Below are positions 1 through 8,820 of a stretch of 64,000 nucleotides of DNA, in pieces. The notes under the pieces were generated by a model, which was not told the DNA's origin, ran no database searches, and saw nothing but the letters and a program-made list of their open reading frames with translations. Every line of letters begins with the position of its first letter. Position 1 is the first letter of the stretch. Origin of the DNA: Nitrincola alkalilacustris (GTDB taxonomy: Bacteria > Pseudomonadota > Gammaproteobacteria > Pseudomonadales > Balneatricaceae); contig NZ_WBOM01000013.1 of NCBI RefSeq assembly GCF_008973755.1, positions 1-64,000 of the forward strand, written 5' to 3'. A program made the translations under genes and the position numbers.

Positions 1-2
1 TC

Positions 3-959
3 ACCGAAGAATGTGTTTATGACCAGACCAAGCTGGTGGTCATCAAAGAGCAGTACCGTGAAATCGAGGTCAACCAACGCTTTTATCAGTATGCCACCAC
101 AGCTGGCTTCAGAATCCATGCCTGTGAAGGCTACGACCCTCAGAGTAAGGGTAAGGTGGAGGCCGGGGTTAAATACGTCAAGCGGGACTGTTTTTATGGC
201 GAATACTTTGCCAGTCAGCAAGCGGTTAAAGAGCATCTGCAAAGCTGGTTGGATGAAGTCGCTAATCGTCGTGTACACGGCACCACGGGCCTGGTGCCCC
301 ACACCGTGTTCATGACTGAAGAACGCACTCAACTCAAACCGTATTTAACCCCCGGCAGCCTTCATGCCCCTTCAGCTGTTGAAATACGGCGTGCGGATAA
401 AACCGGACTGATCAGCTATCAGGCTAACAAGTACTCCGTACCACTGGCCTGGCAGCAGGCTCAAGTGGGCGTGATGGAGCAAGAGAGTCAGTTGATCATC
501 ACCGATCTGAATACAAGAGAGATCCTGGCTGAGCACCCCTTGTGCCTGGAGAAAGGCCGCATTATCAAAAACAACCATCATTACCGAGATAAAGAAGCAC
601 GAGTGGCGCAATTGGTCGCTGAGATTAATCAGGTACTGGGCGATGAATTAGGCACGTCGCTCTGCCAGCAAATCAAGCGTACCGAACCCAAAATCATCAA
701 AGACCAATTGGTTGCACTAAAGATGCTCATCACACATCTGGAGCCGGTTGAACGAACACTATTGGAGCAGTTGTCAGATCGGCCGGGGATAACTGCTGGC
801 AAGATCAAACGGTATCTGGAAGCGGAGCGTCAAGCGCGGGACAAGGGGCGTGAAGAGGATCAGCATCCTGTCGCCAGACCATCCAGCACTGTGGACCTCT
901 CAGCGTATCAGCGACTTGGCCACTCCAGTGGTCAGGAGGTGACCCATGGGGCAGCTTGA
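3..959 (+). CDS. istA: IS21-family transposase IstA, C-terminal part
   Basis: The frame is open from base 3 with no start codon, so the gene begins before the window; about 318 residues are visible. The segment SKGKVEAGVKYVK near its start fits the stretch carrying the last catalytic glutamate of the DDE integrase core (KGKVE). It is followed by the conserved H-G-T-T linker and the C-terminal beta-rich DNA-binding region (KYSVPLAW). IstA catalyses strand transfer of the element with IstB as helper. The last 14 bases overlap istB, the usual translationally coupled arrangement. No frameshift is visible, so the element may be functional if its left part is intact. Confidence 0.9.
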   Translation, partial: TEECVYDQTKLVVIKEQYREIEVNQRFYQYATTAGFRIHACEGYDPQSKGKVEAGVKYVKRDCFYGEYFASQQAVKEHLQSWLDEVANRRVHGTTGLVPHTVFMTEERTQLKPYLTPGSLHAPSAVEIRRADKTGLISYQANKYSVPLAWQQAQVGVMEQESQLIITDLNTREILAEHPLCLEKGRIIKNNHHYRDKEARVAQLVAEINQVLGDELGTSLCQQIKRTEPKIIKDQLVALKMLITHLEPVERTLLEQLSDRPGITAGKIKRYLEAERQARDKGREEDQHPVARPSSTVDLSAYQRLGHSSGQEVTHGAA

Positions 960-1686
960 ACAAACCCGAGCCCGTTGCCGAAGCCTGCGCTTGACCTGGA
1001 TGGCTCAACAGCTCCCGCAACTGCTCAGTGAGGCGGAGAGCAATGAGTGGTCATATCTACAATGTGTTGACCATCTGGTGGATTATGAACTGAAGGAGCG
1101 AGATCAAAAACGCATCCAGCGCCACTTCCGTCAAGCTCACTTCCCGATGGAAAAGCGCTTGGATGACTTCGACTACCGTCACCAGACAACCATTACCAAA
1201 CGCCAGATCAGTGCCTTGTTGGACTTTAACTTCCTGGATGCGCGCCAGAATCTGGTGTTCATCGGCCCTCCCGGTGTTGGCAAAACCCACCTTGCCATTG
1301 GTCTGGGCTACAAAGCCATCGAAGCGGGCTACAAGGTACTGTTCAAAACTGCCATGGCCTTAGTGGAAGAGCTGGAGCTAGCTGAGAAGCGGGGTGAGCT
1401 GAAGAAGCGAATCAACCTCTTGGCCAAAAATGACCTACTGATCATCGATGAGTTAGGTTACCTGCCAATGAGCCGGCAATCGCGGTACAACCTCTTCCAA
1501 CTGGTCAATAGCCTCTATGAGTACCGCTCCATCATCCTGACCACCAACAAGGATTTTACAGACTGGGGTGAGTTCTTCCATAACGACAATGTGGCGATCC
1601 CGATCGTGGACCGGATCATCCATCACTCACACATCTACATGCTGGGAGGTGAGAGCTATCGACTGAAAGAAAAACTGACCAATTAG
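946..1686 (+). CDS. istB: IS21-family helper ATPase IstB
   Basis: A 246-residue DnaC-like AAA+ ATPase, full length for IstB. Walker A GPPGVGKT lies at residues 107-114 and Walker B LLIIDELGY at about 164-171, followed by the sensor-1 segment SIILTTNKDF. IstB binds DNA and stimulates IstA transposition. The start at 946 lies inside the end of istA behind a GGAGGTGACCC ribosome site (GGTCAGGAGGTGACCC just upstream). The 3' end is 7 bases before the first terminal repeat. Confidence 0.95.
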   Translation: MGQLEQTRARCRSLRLTWMAQQLPQLLSEAESNEWSYLQCVDHLVDYELKERDQKRIQRHFRQAHFPMEKRLDDFDYRHQTTITKRQISALLDFNFLDARQNLVFIGPPGVGKTHLAIGLGYKAIEAGYKVLFKTAMALVEELELAEKRGELKKRINLLAKNDLLIIDELGYLPMSRQSRYNLFQLVNSLYEYRSIILTTNKDFTDWGEFFHNDNVAIPIVDRIIHHSHIYMLGGESYRLKEKLTN

Positions 1687-1693
1687 CGAACTA

Positions 1694-1745
1694 GGTGGGT
1701 CAATTTTATTGGCCAAAAGGGGGTCAAAATAGATGGCCATTGACA
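1694..1745 (+). repeat. IS21 right-end terminal repeats
   Basis: Two related repeats, one at 1694-1714 (GGTGGGTCAATTTTATTGG then CC) and one at 1719-1738 (GGGGGTCAAAATAGATGGCC), are followed by ATTGACA ending at 1745. Multiple such repeats at each end are typical of IS21 and bind IstA. Confidence 0.75.
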
Positions 1746-1794
1746 GTGGCGTCATCCTCGGTGCGTTTATCACGATGCCATCGAGCGTCAAGCT

Positions 1795-2238
1795 ATGGCG
1801 GACGTTTCCGCGCCGAGCACCCTGAGCACCTTGGACAAATTCTTGTCGGAGCAGGAGCCGGGGACTAAGCATTGGCGTACGCTGGGCCGCTCTCGGAAGA
1901 AAGTTGTACGCGAAACGATGCCGAAAACTGCCGATGAGTGGGTAGCCTTCTACGATGCGATCAACGAGCGCGAGAGCGAGCTAGAGCGCGCCGGCATCGA
2001 CTTAGAGATTGTCCCCTCAATGCGCGTTGGTCTTTGTTCGACGGCTACCACGGTCGATTTGGTTGCGCCGGTTGAAGTTCGATCCAAAGACGAAGTCCGA
2101 GCATTGGCGATGCTTGCCAAGCGGTTGCTTAAGCGCGAAACCACCATTGCCGACGAGTGGCCCGGCTACAGCTATGGACGTGATACGTGGTTATCTGAAG
2201 CCGGCTTGCGGAAACGTCGTCGATCAGAAGTTCAGTGA
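1795..2238 (+). CDS. Hypothetical protein, probably 5'-truncated by the IS21 insertion
   Basis: No family is recognised. From ATG 1795 the product is 147 residues, charged, with a K/R-rich middle (LGRSRKKVVRE) and C-terminus (LRKRRRSEVQ). The same frame is open without a stop back to 1744, which is inside the last bases of the IS element. It reads sensibly there (YHDAIERQAMADVSAP...), so the real protein probably began upstream of the insertion and ATG 1795 may be only an internal methionine. No convincing ribosome site precedes 1795. Treat it as a gene remnant of unknown function. Confidence 0.45.
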   Translation: MADVSAPSTLSTLDKFLSEQEPGTKHWRTLGRSRKKVVRETMPKTADEWVAFYDAINERESELERAGIDLEIVPSMRVGLCSTATTVDLVAPVEVRSKDEVRALAMLAKRLLKRETTIADEWPGYSYGRDTWLSEAGLRKRRRSEVQ

Positions 2239-2671
2239 GGCCGCCCCCCAAGCGTCAGGTCCGGCAAGCAAATTTCATGGTTTCAGTGTTTTGGCTGGCT
2301 TCAACTGATGCAACCGCCGGCAGTGGTTTGTCATTCATATTGATTTCGACCGGTGATTTTCGTGTTCTCATTGATCTGCCTACGAAGCTAAGTCAACCGC
2401 CTGATAGTAACGTTACTAGTGTCGATTCAGTGTTGTATTGCTACTGTACTGCTGATGTAAACCCTAATGGTCAGGCAGTTCAATGATGAGAGCTGTCCAT
2501 GCTCTTTGTGATCGCCTGTGACACTCAGGTTGCGGCATGAATGTGGAGCGGCACAATACTGCAGCTGGAGTGACTGGAAACTAGCGAGAGATGAGTCAAA
2601 TAACACATTGTGATGATCTGACAATGAAGCTCCCCAATGTTAGTGGATAGAAATAACAGATTAGACCTACA
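2239..2671. other. Intergenic, no gene seen
   Basis: About 430 bp between the IS-truncated frame and the convergent GNAT gene. Short open frames on both strands lack ribosome sites and recognisable protein character. No tRNA, hairpin terminator or repeat was recognised. It marks the switch from GC-richer sequence on the left to AT-rich sequence on the right. Confidence 0.5.
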
Positions 2672-3187
2672 TCACAGAGTCATCATTAGCTTCCGGCCAC
2701 CAGTAATCGTGAAGCCTTCCCGTTCGTAAAATGCTAGCGTCTCATCAAACTGTGGCAGAGGTGGTGTAGTGACCTCCAGGCGTTTCCAGCCTTGATAAAT
2801 TCCAAAAAACTTTGCTCTTGCTATAAGACTGAATCCAATATTATTTGAACGATATTTAGGGAGAACATAAAGTTCAGAAATCGTACCAAAAGCACCTTCA
2901 GCATAAAGAGCATGGTTTTCATGAAGCGACAAAAATCCAACAGCTTCGTCACTATTATTTCGAGCTACAAACGCAAAATATTTCTCACGCTTGATAAAGT
3001 GCGTGACCCTGCTTATTGTCTCTTCAAGATTAAAATCAAACGATTGAACACCAGTTTTTTTTATAATCTCAGAAATCAATTGTCCGGCTAATATGGCGAC
3101 TTCAACAGCGTCATTTGATGTTACACGATGAATAGAAAAAAACTCACCAGCTCGTTTTTCGTCTAACATTATAACTTTACCACCCAT
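2672..3187 (-). CDS. GNAT-family N-acetyltransferase
   Basis: A 171-residue protein with a GNAT core: the strand FAFVARNNSDEAVGFLSLHE, then the acetyl-CoA loop ELYVLPKYRSNNIGFSLIAR (motif A, R/Q-x-x-G-x-G/A type), then the C-terminal LAFYEREGF motif. GNATs transfer acetyl from acetyl-CoA to an amine; the substrate cannot be read. Two starts are possible (3187, or 3169 at MLDEKR); the second has a better upstream purine stretch. The gene is AT-rich with many ATA and TTA codons, like its neighbours up to 8.5 kb, which suggests acquisition by transfer. Confidence 0.75.
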   Translation of the reverse strand: MGGKVIMLDEKRAGEFFSIHRVTSNDAVEVAILAGQLISEIIKKTGVQSFDFNLEETISRVTHFIKREKYFAFVARNNSDEAVGFLSLHENHALYAEGAFGTISELYVLPKYRSNNIGFSLIARAKFFGIYQGWKRLEVTTPPLPQFDETLAFYEREGFTITGGRKLMMTL

Positions 3188-3262
3188 TCTAAATATAAAT
3201 TCAAGTGAAGTTCTGCATAAAACTAATAAATATTATATAAATAGCGTAAAAATTAAAAAGAA

Positions 3263-4969
3263 CTACTTATTACAGCTAGAATTGATCCTGAATTTTGCGG
3301 TTTCTTGTAGTAAGTCTCTTGCAATATATGATAACTCATTAGATGAACTAAGCACCTCTTCACTTTGTAAACTAGCTTTCCTCATACCATCCTGAAGTTG
3401 TGATAGCCTGTTGGCAATATCTTCAGAAACTTGGCTTTGCTCTTCTGAAGCACTTGCAATAGAGGATGACATGTCACCAACATTAATAACTAAAGAGCGA
3501 ATTGATTCGAATACTTCCCCTACTTTTCTAGACTTTTCCAATACAATAAGTGCCTCATTATTACTACTCTTCATTCGTTCACTCATTGACTTGGAAACTT
3601 TCTCAAGAGTATCGATCTTAGCTTGTATCTCAATAGTAGAATCTTGAGTCTTCTTGGCTAGGGATCTGACCTCGTCAGCAACTACTGCAAATCCTCGTCC
3701 TTGATTTCCAGCCCTCGCCGCTTCAATCGCCGCATTGAGAGCAAGTAGGTTTGTTTGTTCTGCAATACCATTAATCACATCCAATATATCTGCTGCATCA
3801 TGTACAGAATTGTTGAGTGCCTCCAAATCCTCGATGGAGTTACTCAGTGTTTGAGCTAAAAGCTCAACAGAACCTAGAGCCTGTTTTATTGAAGAGTTAC
3901 CTATGTTGGTAATATTGTTCATTTCATCAGCAGATGCTGCTGCTTCGGAACAGCTTTGGGCAACTTCCTTGGCAGCCGAAGAATTTTCATATACTGATGT
4001 AGCGATCATTTCTACCAGCTTACTCTGTTCAATAGTTGTCTGTGACGACGCTGAAGAAATCTCACGTAAACTATCGGAATTCCTTGAAACTAATCCGGAT
4101 AAGTTAATTATATTAGATAAAGATCCAGAAAGCTTTTCAGCCATTTTATTAAAACTTGTTGCAACTCGACTAAGCTCATCTTTATTATTGATTGTTATAG
4201 TTTGCGTAAAATCACCATCTGCCATAACACTTACTTTGTCTTTTAGAGTTTTGCTAGATTTCACTACTCGATTTTCGATCACAATATAGCAAATTATTAG
4301 TACTGCTATAATGGCTGCACATAAGACTATACTAACCCTGCTATATAAATATGCTGCATTACTTACTAGATCAAGGCTTTTCGTTGATTGTTCATCTGTT
4401 AAATCAATAAATTTCTTAACGGGGCGAGCAACTCTTTCCAATTCGGCTATATATAATTGACTATGTAGCATATCTAAAGCTATAGCCCATTTTTTTAATT
4501 CATTTTCATTAAGAGATTCCAGAGATCTCCCCTCTAAAGAGGTAACCAAATCAAAAGCGTCTACCTCTATGTCTACAATATTTAGTGATAACTCATTCGA
4601 ATCCTCAAGTAGTGAAAGTGATTCTCCACTAACTCCAATCTCTATAAGTCTTTCAATATAGGATAAATCACGCCCATCCTCCCACTTTTCATTCCCTTCA
4701 ATTTGATCGACCAGTAAGTTATAACTATCCTTGTATACAGGATCAAGAGTTGAAATGTATTTTCTGGCGAGCGAGGTAAGTTGATCAGAATGATATATTG
4801 ACAGACTGGCTAACTGCAAAGCATTGATTCTGAAATCAGCCAGCTCCTGACTTTTTTCCATCTTATGGTTGAGAAGTATTGAAGTTATAAATAAGGCTGT
4901 GGTTAATAGAGATATTATCCCAAAAACACTTCTCATGATTATCCGTATGCTCATAAATACCTCATACAA
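3263..4969 (-). CDS. Methyl-accepting chemotaxis protein (AT-rich copy)
   Basis: A 568-residue transmembrane chemoreceptor. TM1 is at about residues 8-32, followed by a helical periplasmic sensor with the segment [19 protein letters not shown]2 is at about 210-233, then a HAMP domain, then the cytoplasmic hairpin with the signature [20 protein letters not shown] and [14 protein letters not shown] that contacts CheA/CheW. The sensor domain shares the SD-x-LT-x-LAR-x-Y pattern with the receptor at 8821, so both probably have the same four-helix fold. No CheB/CheR-tethering pentapeptide is seen at the C-terminus (FRINSSCNK). Base composition is clearly AT-rich compared with the other two receptors in the window. 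Confidence 0.92.
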   Translation of the reverse strand: MYEVFMSIRIIMRSVFGIISLLTTALFITSILLNHKMEKSQELADFRINALQLASLSIYHSDQLTSLARKYISTLDPVYKDSYNLLVDQIEGNEKWEDGRDLSYIERLIEIGVSGESLSLLEDSNELSLNIVDIEVDAFDLVTSLEGRSLESLNENELKKWAIALDMLHSQLYIAELERVARPVKKFIDLTDEQSTKSLDLVSNAAYLYSRVSIVLCAAIIAVLIICYIVIENRVVKSSKTLKDKVSVMADGDFTQTITINNKDELSRVATSFNKMAEKLSGSLSNIINLSGLVSRNSDSLREISSASSQTTIEQSKLVEMIATSVYENSSAAKEVAQSCSEAAASADEMNNITNIGNSSIKQALGSVELLAQTLSNSIEDLEALNNSVHDAADILDVINGIAEQTNLLALNAAIEAARAGNQGRGFAVVADEVRSLAKKTQDSTIEIQAKIDTLEKVSKSMSERMKSSNNEALIVLEKSRKVGEVFESIRSLVINVGDMSSSIASASEEQSQVSEDIANRLSQLQDGMRKASLQSEEVLSSSNELSYIARDLLQETAKFRINSSCNK

Positions 4970-5029
4970 AGCCTAAAATATGTTGCTTTATTTAATATAT
5001 TGATTTCAATAAGCAGCCAAATGCGTAGC

Positions 5030-5659
5030 TTAATAATTATGCCTCATGGCGAGAATGGATAGACCAGTCACTATAAATGTAATACCCGCACCAAAATTAA
5101 GTCCTGAAATAATTCTAGAGCGTCCTATAATCAAGTCGGATAAGCGTGAAGAAAATATACCCATAAGTGAAAATCCGAGCCCCGTCAAAAGGGCGAACCA
5201 GACACCATATACCAGCATTTGTATTGTGACAGATCCTAATTCAGGATTAATAAACTGAGGAATGAACGCGAGTACAAATAGGCCAGGCTTCGGGTTAAGG
5301 GCAGCAGAGAGAAACGCTGTTAGAGCAATATGACTCAACGATTTTGCCGCAACAGGCTCAAAGGTAATCAGGCTACGTGACCTTATCACTTTAAAACCCA
5401 ACCATATTAAATAACTAGCACCGATGACCTTGATCACCCAGAAAGCCACCTCTGAGGTTTGAAGCAAGAGTGTGAGGCCGAACGTTGCTGTTGCAACATG
5501 AAAGAGAATACCAATCCCCGAAAAGGCTCCAGAGACACTAGCAGCCAAGTTTCCCTGGCTTAACCCACGACCAATCGCTAGTAGGTTGTCTGGTCCTGGC
5601 GCCAGAACAAGAAGAATGCAAGCAGCTGTATACGCGAGCCAGATCTCGATGGGAAACAA
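5030..5659 (-). CDS. LysE/RhtB-family amino-acid exporter
   Basis: A 209-residue membrane protein with about six hydrophobic segments and the family N-terminal signature VLAPGPDNLLAIGRGLSQG, then AALNPKPGLFVLAFIPQF in the middle. Members export amino acids or homoserine lactones by proton antiport; the substrate is not predictable. It lies between the chemoreceptor and the FAD monooxygenase, all on the minus strand but separated by 60-150 bp, so a shared operon is uncertain. Confidence 0.88.
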   Translation of the reverse strand: MFPIEIWLAYTAACILLVLAPGPDNLLAIGRGLSQGNLAASVSGAFSGIGILFHVATATFGLTLLLQTSEVAFWVIKVIGASYLIWLGFKVIRSRSLITFEPVAAKSLSHIALTAFLSAALNPKPGLFVLAFIPQFINPELGSVTIQMLVYGVWFALLTGLGFSLMGIFSSRLSDLIIGRSRIISGLNFGAGITFIVTGLSILAMRHNY

Positions 5660-5809
5660 TTTATCTACCTCTCATTGATGCTAATAATTTGTCGAAAACT
5701 ATATATTTAAATATACTGCTTAATCTTCCATATAAGATTGAATCGTGTACTTTCATCACAATAAATAGTAACTTGATTTTATGTTATATAGCTCATCTAA
5801 GATGTCTTC

Positions 5810-7045
5810 TTATATTGCGCGTTTATACCAAGATATTTGTCTAGGATCATAATCATATATCCACTTATTAGACCGAGGTCCTACAATTGGTAAAATCACA
5901 GATAAAGCCTTTTTTATAAACCAGAATTTTAATGGGCTAACTGGAGGCTGCCGTTGACGGCGAGCCAATTCGGCTATTTTTTCAACTCGCTCTTTACGCA
6001 TCGACGCATACTGCTCAAATGCTATTTGAGGACATAAATCATTAACACTCAAAGAACATGCAAGACTCAGTGCATCCTCCATTGCTAGTGAAGCACCTTG
6101 GCCTGAGCTTGGTGGCATTGCATGTGCGGCATCCCCAATCAAGACAGCCCTATTTTTGTGCCATGAATGGAGTGGTTCTAAGTCATAAGCGTGATTCACA
6201 GATATATACTCTGTTTCAAGCAACAACTCTTGAACTGGTGATTTCCATCCACTAAAGGCATTCAGAAGTAGCTCCCTTTTTTTCTCTCTGAGCGTATGTG
6301 AAATTTTTTCAGAAATATCATCATCCACCCTACACCACCACATCCAGATAGATTCATCCTTAGATCCGCAACAAAAGCCAAAGGACTTATCATGATGTAG
6401 TAATAAATTTATACTGCTTCTTGAGCTATCATCTTTATAATTAATAATTGATTTGATATTTTCTGATTTAACAAGTCCACCTATTACTACGGATTTATGA
6501 ATTTTTGGGGTTGATTGACCGTCACAAACATATTGTCGGATAGTTGAGTTAGCTCCATCTGCTCCAATTACCATATCCGCTTTTACCATCTCTTTATTTT
6601 TAAAATACAAATTGACGTAGTCATGATGGTAATCAATGTGGTCGATAGAGAAGTCATTTAGAACAGTGATCCCGGCTTCGCTAACCTTTTCACGTAGTAC
6701 CTGCATTAAAGTACTACGTGGCAATGCTATCGCGCCGACCTCATCAAGTTTAGAGCTCTTATTACCAAACCGTGAAATAGCTTTATCTGTCTTATCTGTG
6801 AATCTTATGAAATCAATAGGTGCACCAAGTCTAGCGATCCTATTGCCAATTCCAAGGTGGTTCAGAATCTTCATGCCATTTGGTGCTATGGTCATACCCC
6901 CTCCTCCAGGCTCGGTTACTTGGGCTTCATATACTGTTGAGCTAATACCTACAGATTTCAGGCATAGAGCTGCTGTAAGGCCAGCTATTCCTCCGCCTAC
7001 GATCGATACATGCAATGCTCTTTGATAGTTCTTAGGAGAATTCAT
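5810..7045 (-). CDS. FAD-dependent monooxygenase (PHBH/UbiH-like fold)
   Basis: A 411-residue flavoprotein. The Rossmann motif VSIVGGGIAGLTAALCL is at residues 13-29, an ADMVIGADGANS motif (the DG fingerprint) lies mid-protein, and the second FAD motif LIGDAAHAMPPSSGQGA is near residue 300. Class A hydroxylases of this kind insert one oxygen atom into aromatic or other small molecules using NAD(P)H. In resistance settings, relatives (TetX-like) inactivate drugs. The substrate is unknown. It is divergent from a MarR regulator 57 bp away, a layout typical of a regulator controlling its neighbour. AT-rich codon use suggests acquisition. Confidence 0.85.
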   Translation of the reverse strand: MNSPKNYQRALHVSIVGGGIAGLTAALCLKSVGISSTVYEAQVTEPGGGGMTIAPNGMKILNHLGIGNRIARLGAPIDFIRFTDKTDKAISRFGNKSSKLDEVGAIALPRSTLMQVLREKVSEAGITVLNDFSIDHIDYHHDYVNLYFKNKEMVKADMVIGADGANSTIRQYVCDGQSTPKIHKSVVIGGLVKSENIKSIINYKDDSSRSSINLLLHHDKSFGFCCGSKDESIWMWWCRVDDDISEKISHTLREKKRELLLNAFSGWKSPVQELLLETEYISVNHAYDLEPLHSWHKNRAVLIGDAAHAMPPSSGQGASLAMEDALSLACSLSVNDLCPQIAFEQYASMRKERVEKIAELARRQRQPPVSPLKFWFIKKALSVILPIVGPRSNKWIYDYDPRQISWYKRAI

Positions 7046-7102
7046 TTGACACCATATAGATTACTTAATAAGATACTTAGAAAGTAAGCTAAGGACATAG
7101 AG
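7046..7102. promoter_or_regulatory. Divergent promoter region, monooxygenase / marR
   Basis: A 57-bp AT-rich gap between two divergent starts, too short for two independent promoter regions, so the promoters must overlap. It includes the ribosome site AAGGA (from about 7091) for the MarR gene. MarR proteins commonly bind such gaps; no clear palindrome was identified by eye. Confidence 0.4.
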
Positions 7103-7546
7103 ATGTCAAGTTCAGTATCTAACAGCAGTATTGTTGAAGATAAAATAACTAATGAAATCAGGGTATTAATTGCAAACTCGGGGCTCTTTAATCAAAAAAT
7201 TGCTGACCAGTTGCACATAACACCTTCAGATTTGCAGGTTCTTCACCTGATAGCGCTTAGCGGGCCTATGACGCCTGGATCTTTAGCTAAGGCAACAGGT
7301 TTAACTACAGGGGGGGTGACAGTATTAATTGATAGGCTTCAATCACAAGGGTTTGTATGTCGTAAAAGAAATGAGAAGGATCGCCGTAGTGTGTTCATAC
7401 ATTTAATAAGAGATAGTCTTGCTGATGTAGAGGTGGTTTATGAAAATAAGCGAACAGATACTTTGAATGTAATACGAGCTTTCAATTGCGATGAGCAAAG
7501 TATCATATTTAACTTTTTATTTAAGCTGAATAACGAAGTGTCATAG
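7103..7546 (+). CDS. MarR-family transcriptional regulator
   Basis: A 147-residue winged-helix protein. The recognition region LAKATGLTTGGVTVLIDRL is at about residues 61-79, followed by the wing RKRNEKDRRSVFIHL, whose D-x-R-R is the MarR hallmark. MarR dimers usually repress a divergent gene until a small phenolic ligand binds. The likely target is the divergent FAD monooxygenase. The ribosome site is AAGGA. The next gene begins 12 bp downstream behind AGGAGG, so the two are probably co-transcribed. Confidence 0.9.
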   Translation: MSSSVSNSSIVEDKITNEIRVLIANSGLFNQKIADQLHITPSDLQVLHLIALSGPMTPGSLAKATGLTTGGVTVLIDRLQSQGFVCRKRNEKDRRSVFIHLIRDSLADVEVVYENKRTDTLNVIRAFNCDEQSIIFNFLFKLNNEVS

Positions 7547-7558
7547 GAGGATAAGAGA

Positions 7559-7918
7559 ATGACAAGCTATAAAGATGAAAATAATAATGAAGTAAAACAT
7601 GAAAGTATTGGAGTAATTGATAGAATATTGCAAGGGCTATCTGAAAAGCTTGGTATTTCACGTAAGTTTATTATTGTTTTTCTAGTGTTGATCATGCTAG
7701 TGAACTTTCCCTTAGCAGTTCTTTTGGTAATACTTTCTTACTTTTGGATTGAGCACCCAGGAAAGTTTGACTCATCTTTCTCTAGCATTATAGGCTATGT
7801 AAAACGTTTGTGGTCTGGTGAAAGTAATAAGGATGACTCTAAAACCAATCATACTCCTGATATTAATGAAAAAATAAAAATAATCGAAGACAGGCTAAGT
7901 GAAATTGAAAATAAATAA
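7559..7918 (+). CDS. PspC-like small membrane protein
   Basis: A 119-residue protein. Residues about 22-60 (LQGLSEKLGISRKFIIVFLV then a second hydrophobic stretch) resemble the PspC domain: a short amphipathic lead, two tightly spaced membrane segments and YFWIEHP. The C-terminus is hydrophilic and probably coiled coil (KIIEDRLSEIENK). PspC proteins sense envelope stress with PspA/PspB, but neither is nearby. It follows marR by 12 bp with a strong AGGAGG site, so it may be part of a MarR-controlled unit. Confidence 0.6.
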   Translation: MTSYKDENNNEVKHESIGVIDRILQGLSEKLGISRKFIIVFLVLIMLVNFPLAVLLVILSYFWIEHPGKFDSSFSSIIGYVKRLWSGESNKDDSKTNHTPDINEKIKIIEDRLSEIENK

Positions 7919-8012
7919 AATGGTATTCGCTTTTTGCGATCTCCATACGCTCGCTCTTCGCGCCTTTTATTACGAACGATAACTGTCATAAAGCATATAA
8001 GGAGCCACATCT

Positions 8013-8483
8013 ATGTCAAATGACTTTTGTGTACGACAGATTACTGCAAATGATTTGGAGTTGATGGTGGCTCTCTTGCACACTTTCGGTGAGGTCTTTA
8101 ATGAGCCCGAGACCTACACAGCAAAACGGCCTGAAGATGCTTACCTTCGCCAACTACTTGCCAGTGACTATTTCATTGCTCTTGTGGCCATTAAAGATAG
8201 TTCTGTTATAGGTGGCTTGGCTGCTTATGAGTTGAAGAAATTCGAGCAGGAGCGTAGTGAAATCTATATCTACGATTTAGCTGTTTCAGGTGAGTACCGG
8301 CGCCAGGGCGTTGCCACTTTACTGATTCAGGAGCTCAAAAAAATAGCTATGTTACAAGGTGCCTATGTGATTTTTGTTCAGGCTGATACTGGAGAAGAAG
8401 ACGAAGCAGCCATCGCTTTATACACAAAGCTGGGCATCAAGGAAAACGTTCTACATTTTGATATACCAGTACAAAGGCAATGA
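8013..8483 (+). CDS. AAC(3)-I-type aminoglycoside N-acetyltransferase homologue
   Basis: A 156-residue GNAT that matches the AAC(3)-I family along most of its length. Recognisable blocks are KKFEQERSEIYIYDLAVSGE, YRRQGVATLLI (acetyl-CoA loop R-R-x-G-x-A), GAYVIFVQAD and ALYTKLGI, ending in HFDI. Members acetylate the 3-amino group of gentamicin-type aminoglycosides. Chromosomal homologues of unproven activity are common, so resistance is inferred, not shown. The ribosome site AAGGAG precedes ATG 8013. It sits at the right edge of the AT-rich block but is itself less AT-rich; no integron attC site was recognised beside it. Confidence 0.85.
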   Translation: MSNDFCVRQITANDLELMVALLHTFGEVFNEPETYTAKRPEDAYLRQLLASDYFIALVAIKDSSVIGGLAAYELKKFEQERSEIYIYDLAVSGEYRRQGVATLLIQELKKIAMLQGAYVIFVQADTGEEDEAAIALYTKLGIKENVLHFDIPVQRQ

Positions 8484-8820
8484 TACGGAGTTATAAGTTA
8501 TGCGGCCTCTTCATTATTGGAATTCGCAGCATAGCTTAATATCTTTATATGAGCCGTAATACTAAATATACAGGGTTAGTTATCCATTGTTAGTTACGTT
8601 TATTTATAGCGGAGTGACTCTTTCATGCTAGAGATACCAATAGTGTTTGAGAACAAGTACTACTCAAGTGTGACTAGCCTGGAAGCATGGTAGATTGAGC
8701 AAGTAGTACCCCCCCCATTCATATTTTTACTGTGCAATGGGTGCGGAGATTTTGCTGGACTTATTTATTGAATTCTCGATATTACACTAAATGTAGGCCC
8801 TACAAAGGGACTTATTTTCT
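8484..8820. other. Intergenic, upstream region of chemoreceptor
   Basis: About 337 bp without a gene. It contains a run of eight C at 8709-8716 and an inverted pair GTACTACT / AGTAGTAC in the stretch 8650-8710, which could form a hairpin. It presumably also holds the promoter of the downstream chemoreceptor, which could not be assigned by eye. Confidence 0.45.

Larger units (their letters stand above)
1..1745 (+). mobile_element. IS21-family insertion sequence, right portion (left end outside window)
   Basis: The segment holds the C-terminal part of an IstA transposase, a complete IstB helper ATPase overlapping it by 14 bp, and a right end with two related terminal repeats finishing in TTGACA at 1745. 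IS21 elements are defined by this istA-istB pair, by multiple terminal repeats and by TG...CA ends. The left end lies before base 1, so element length and target duplication cannot be read. The frame immediately right of base 1743 is open, which suggests insertion into a gene. Confidence 0.88.

Noticed and set aside
8484-8600. Possible integron attC site after the AAC(3)-I homologue
   Set aside because: GTTA-like cores can be found, but there is no paired R'/L' structure and no integrase gene in the window.
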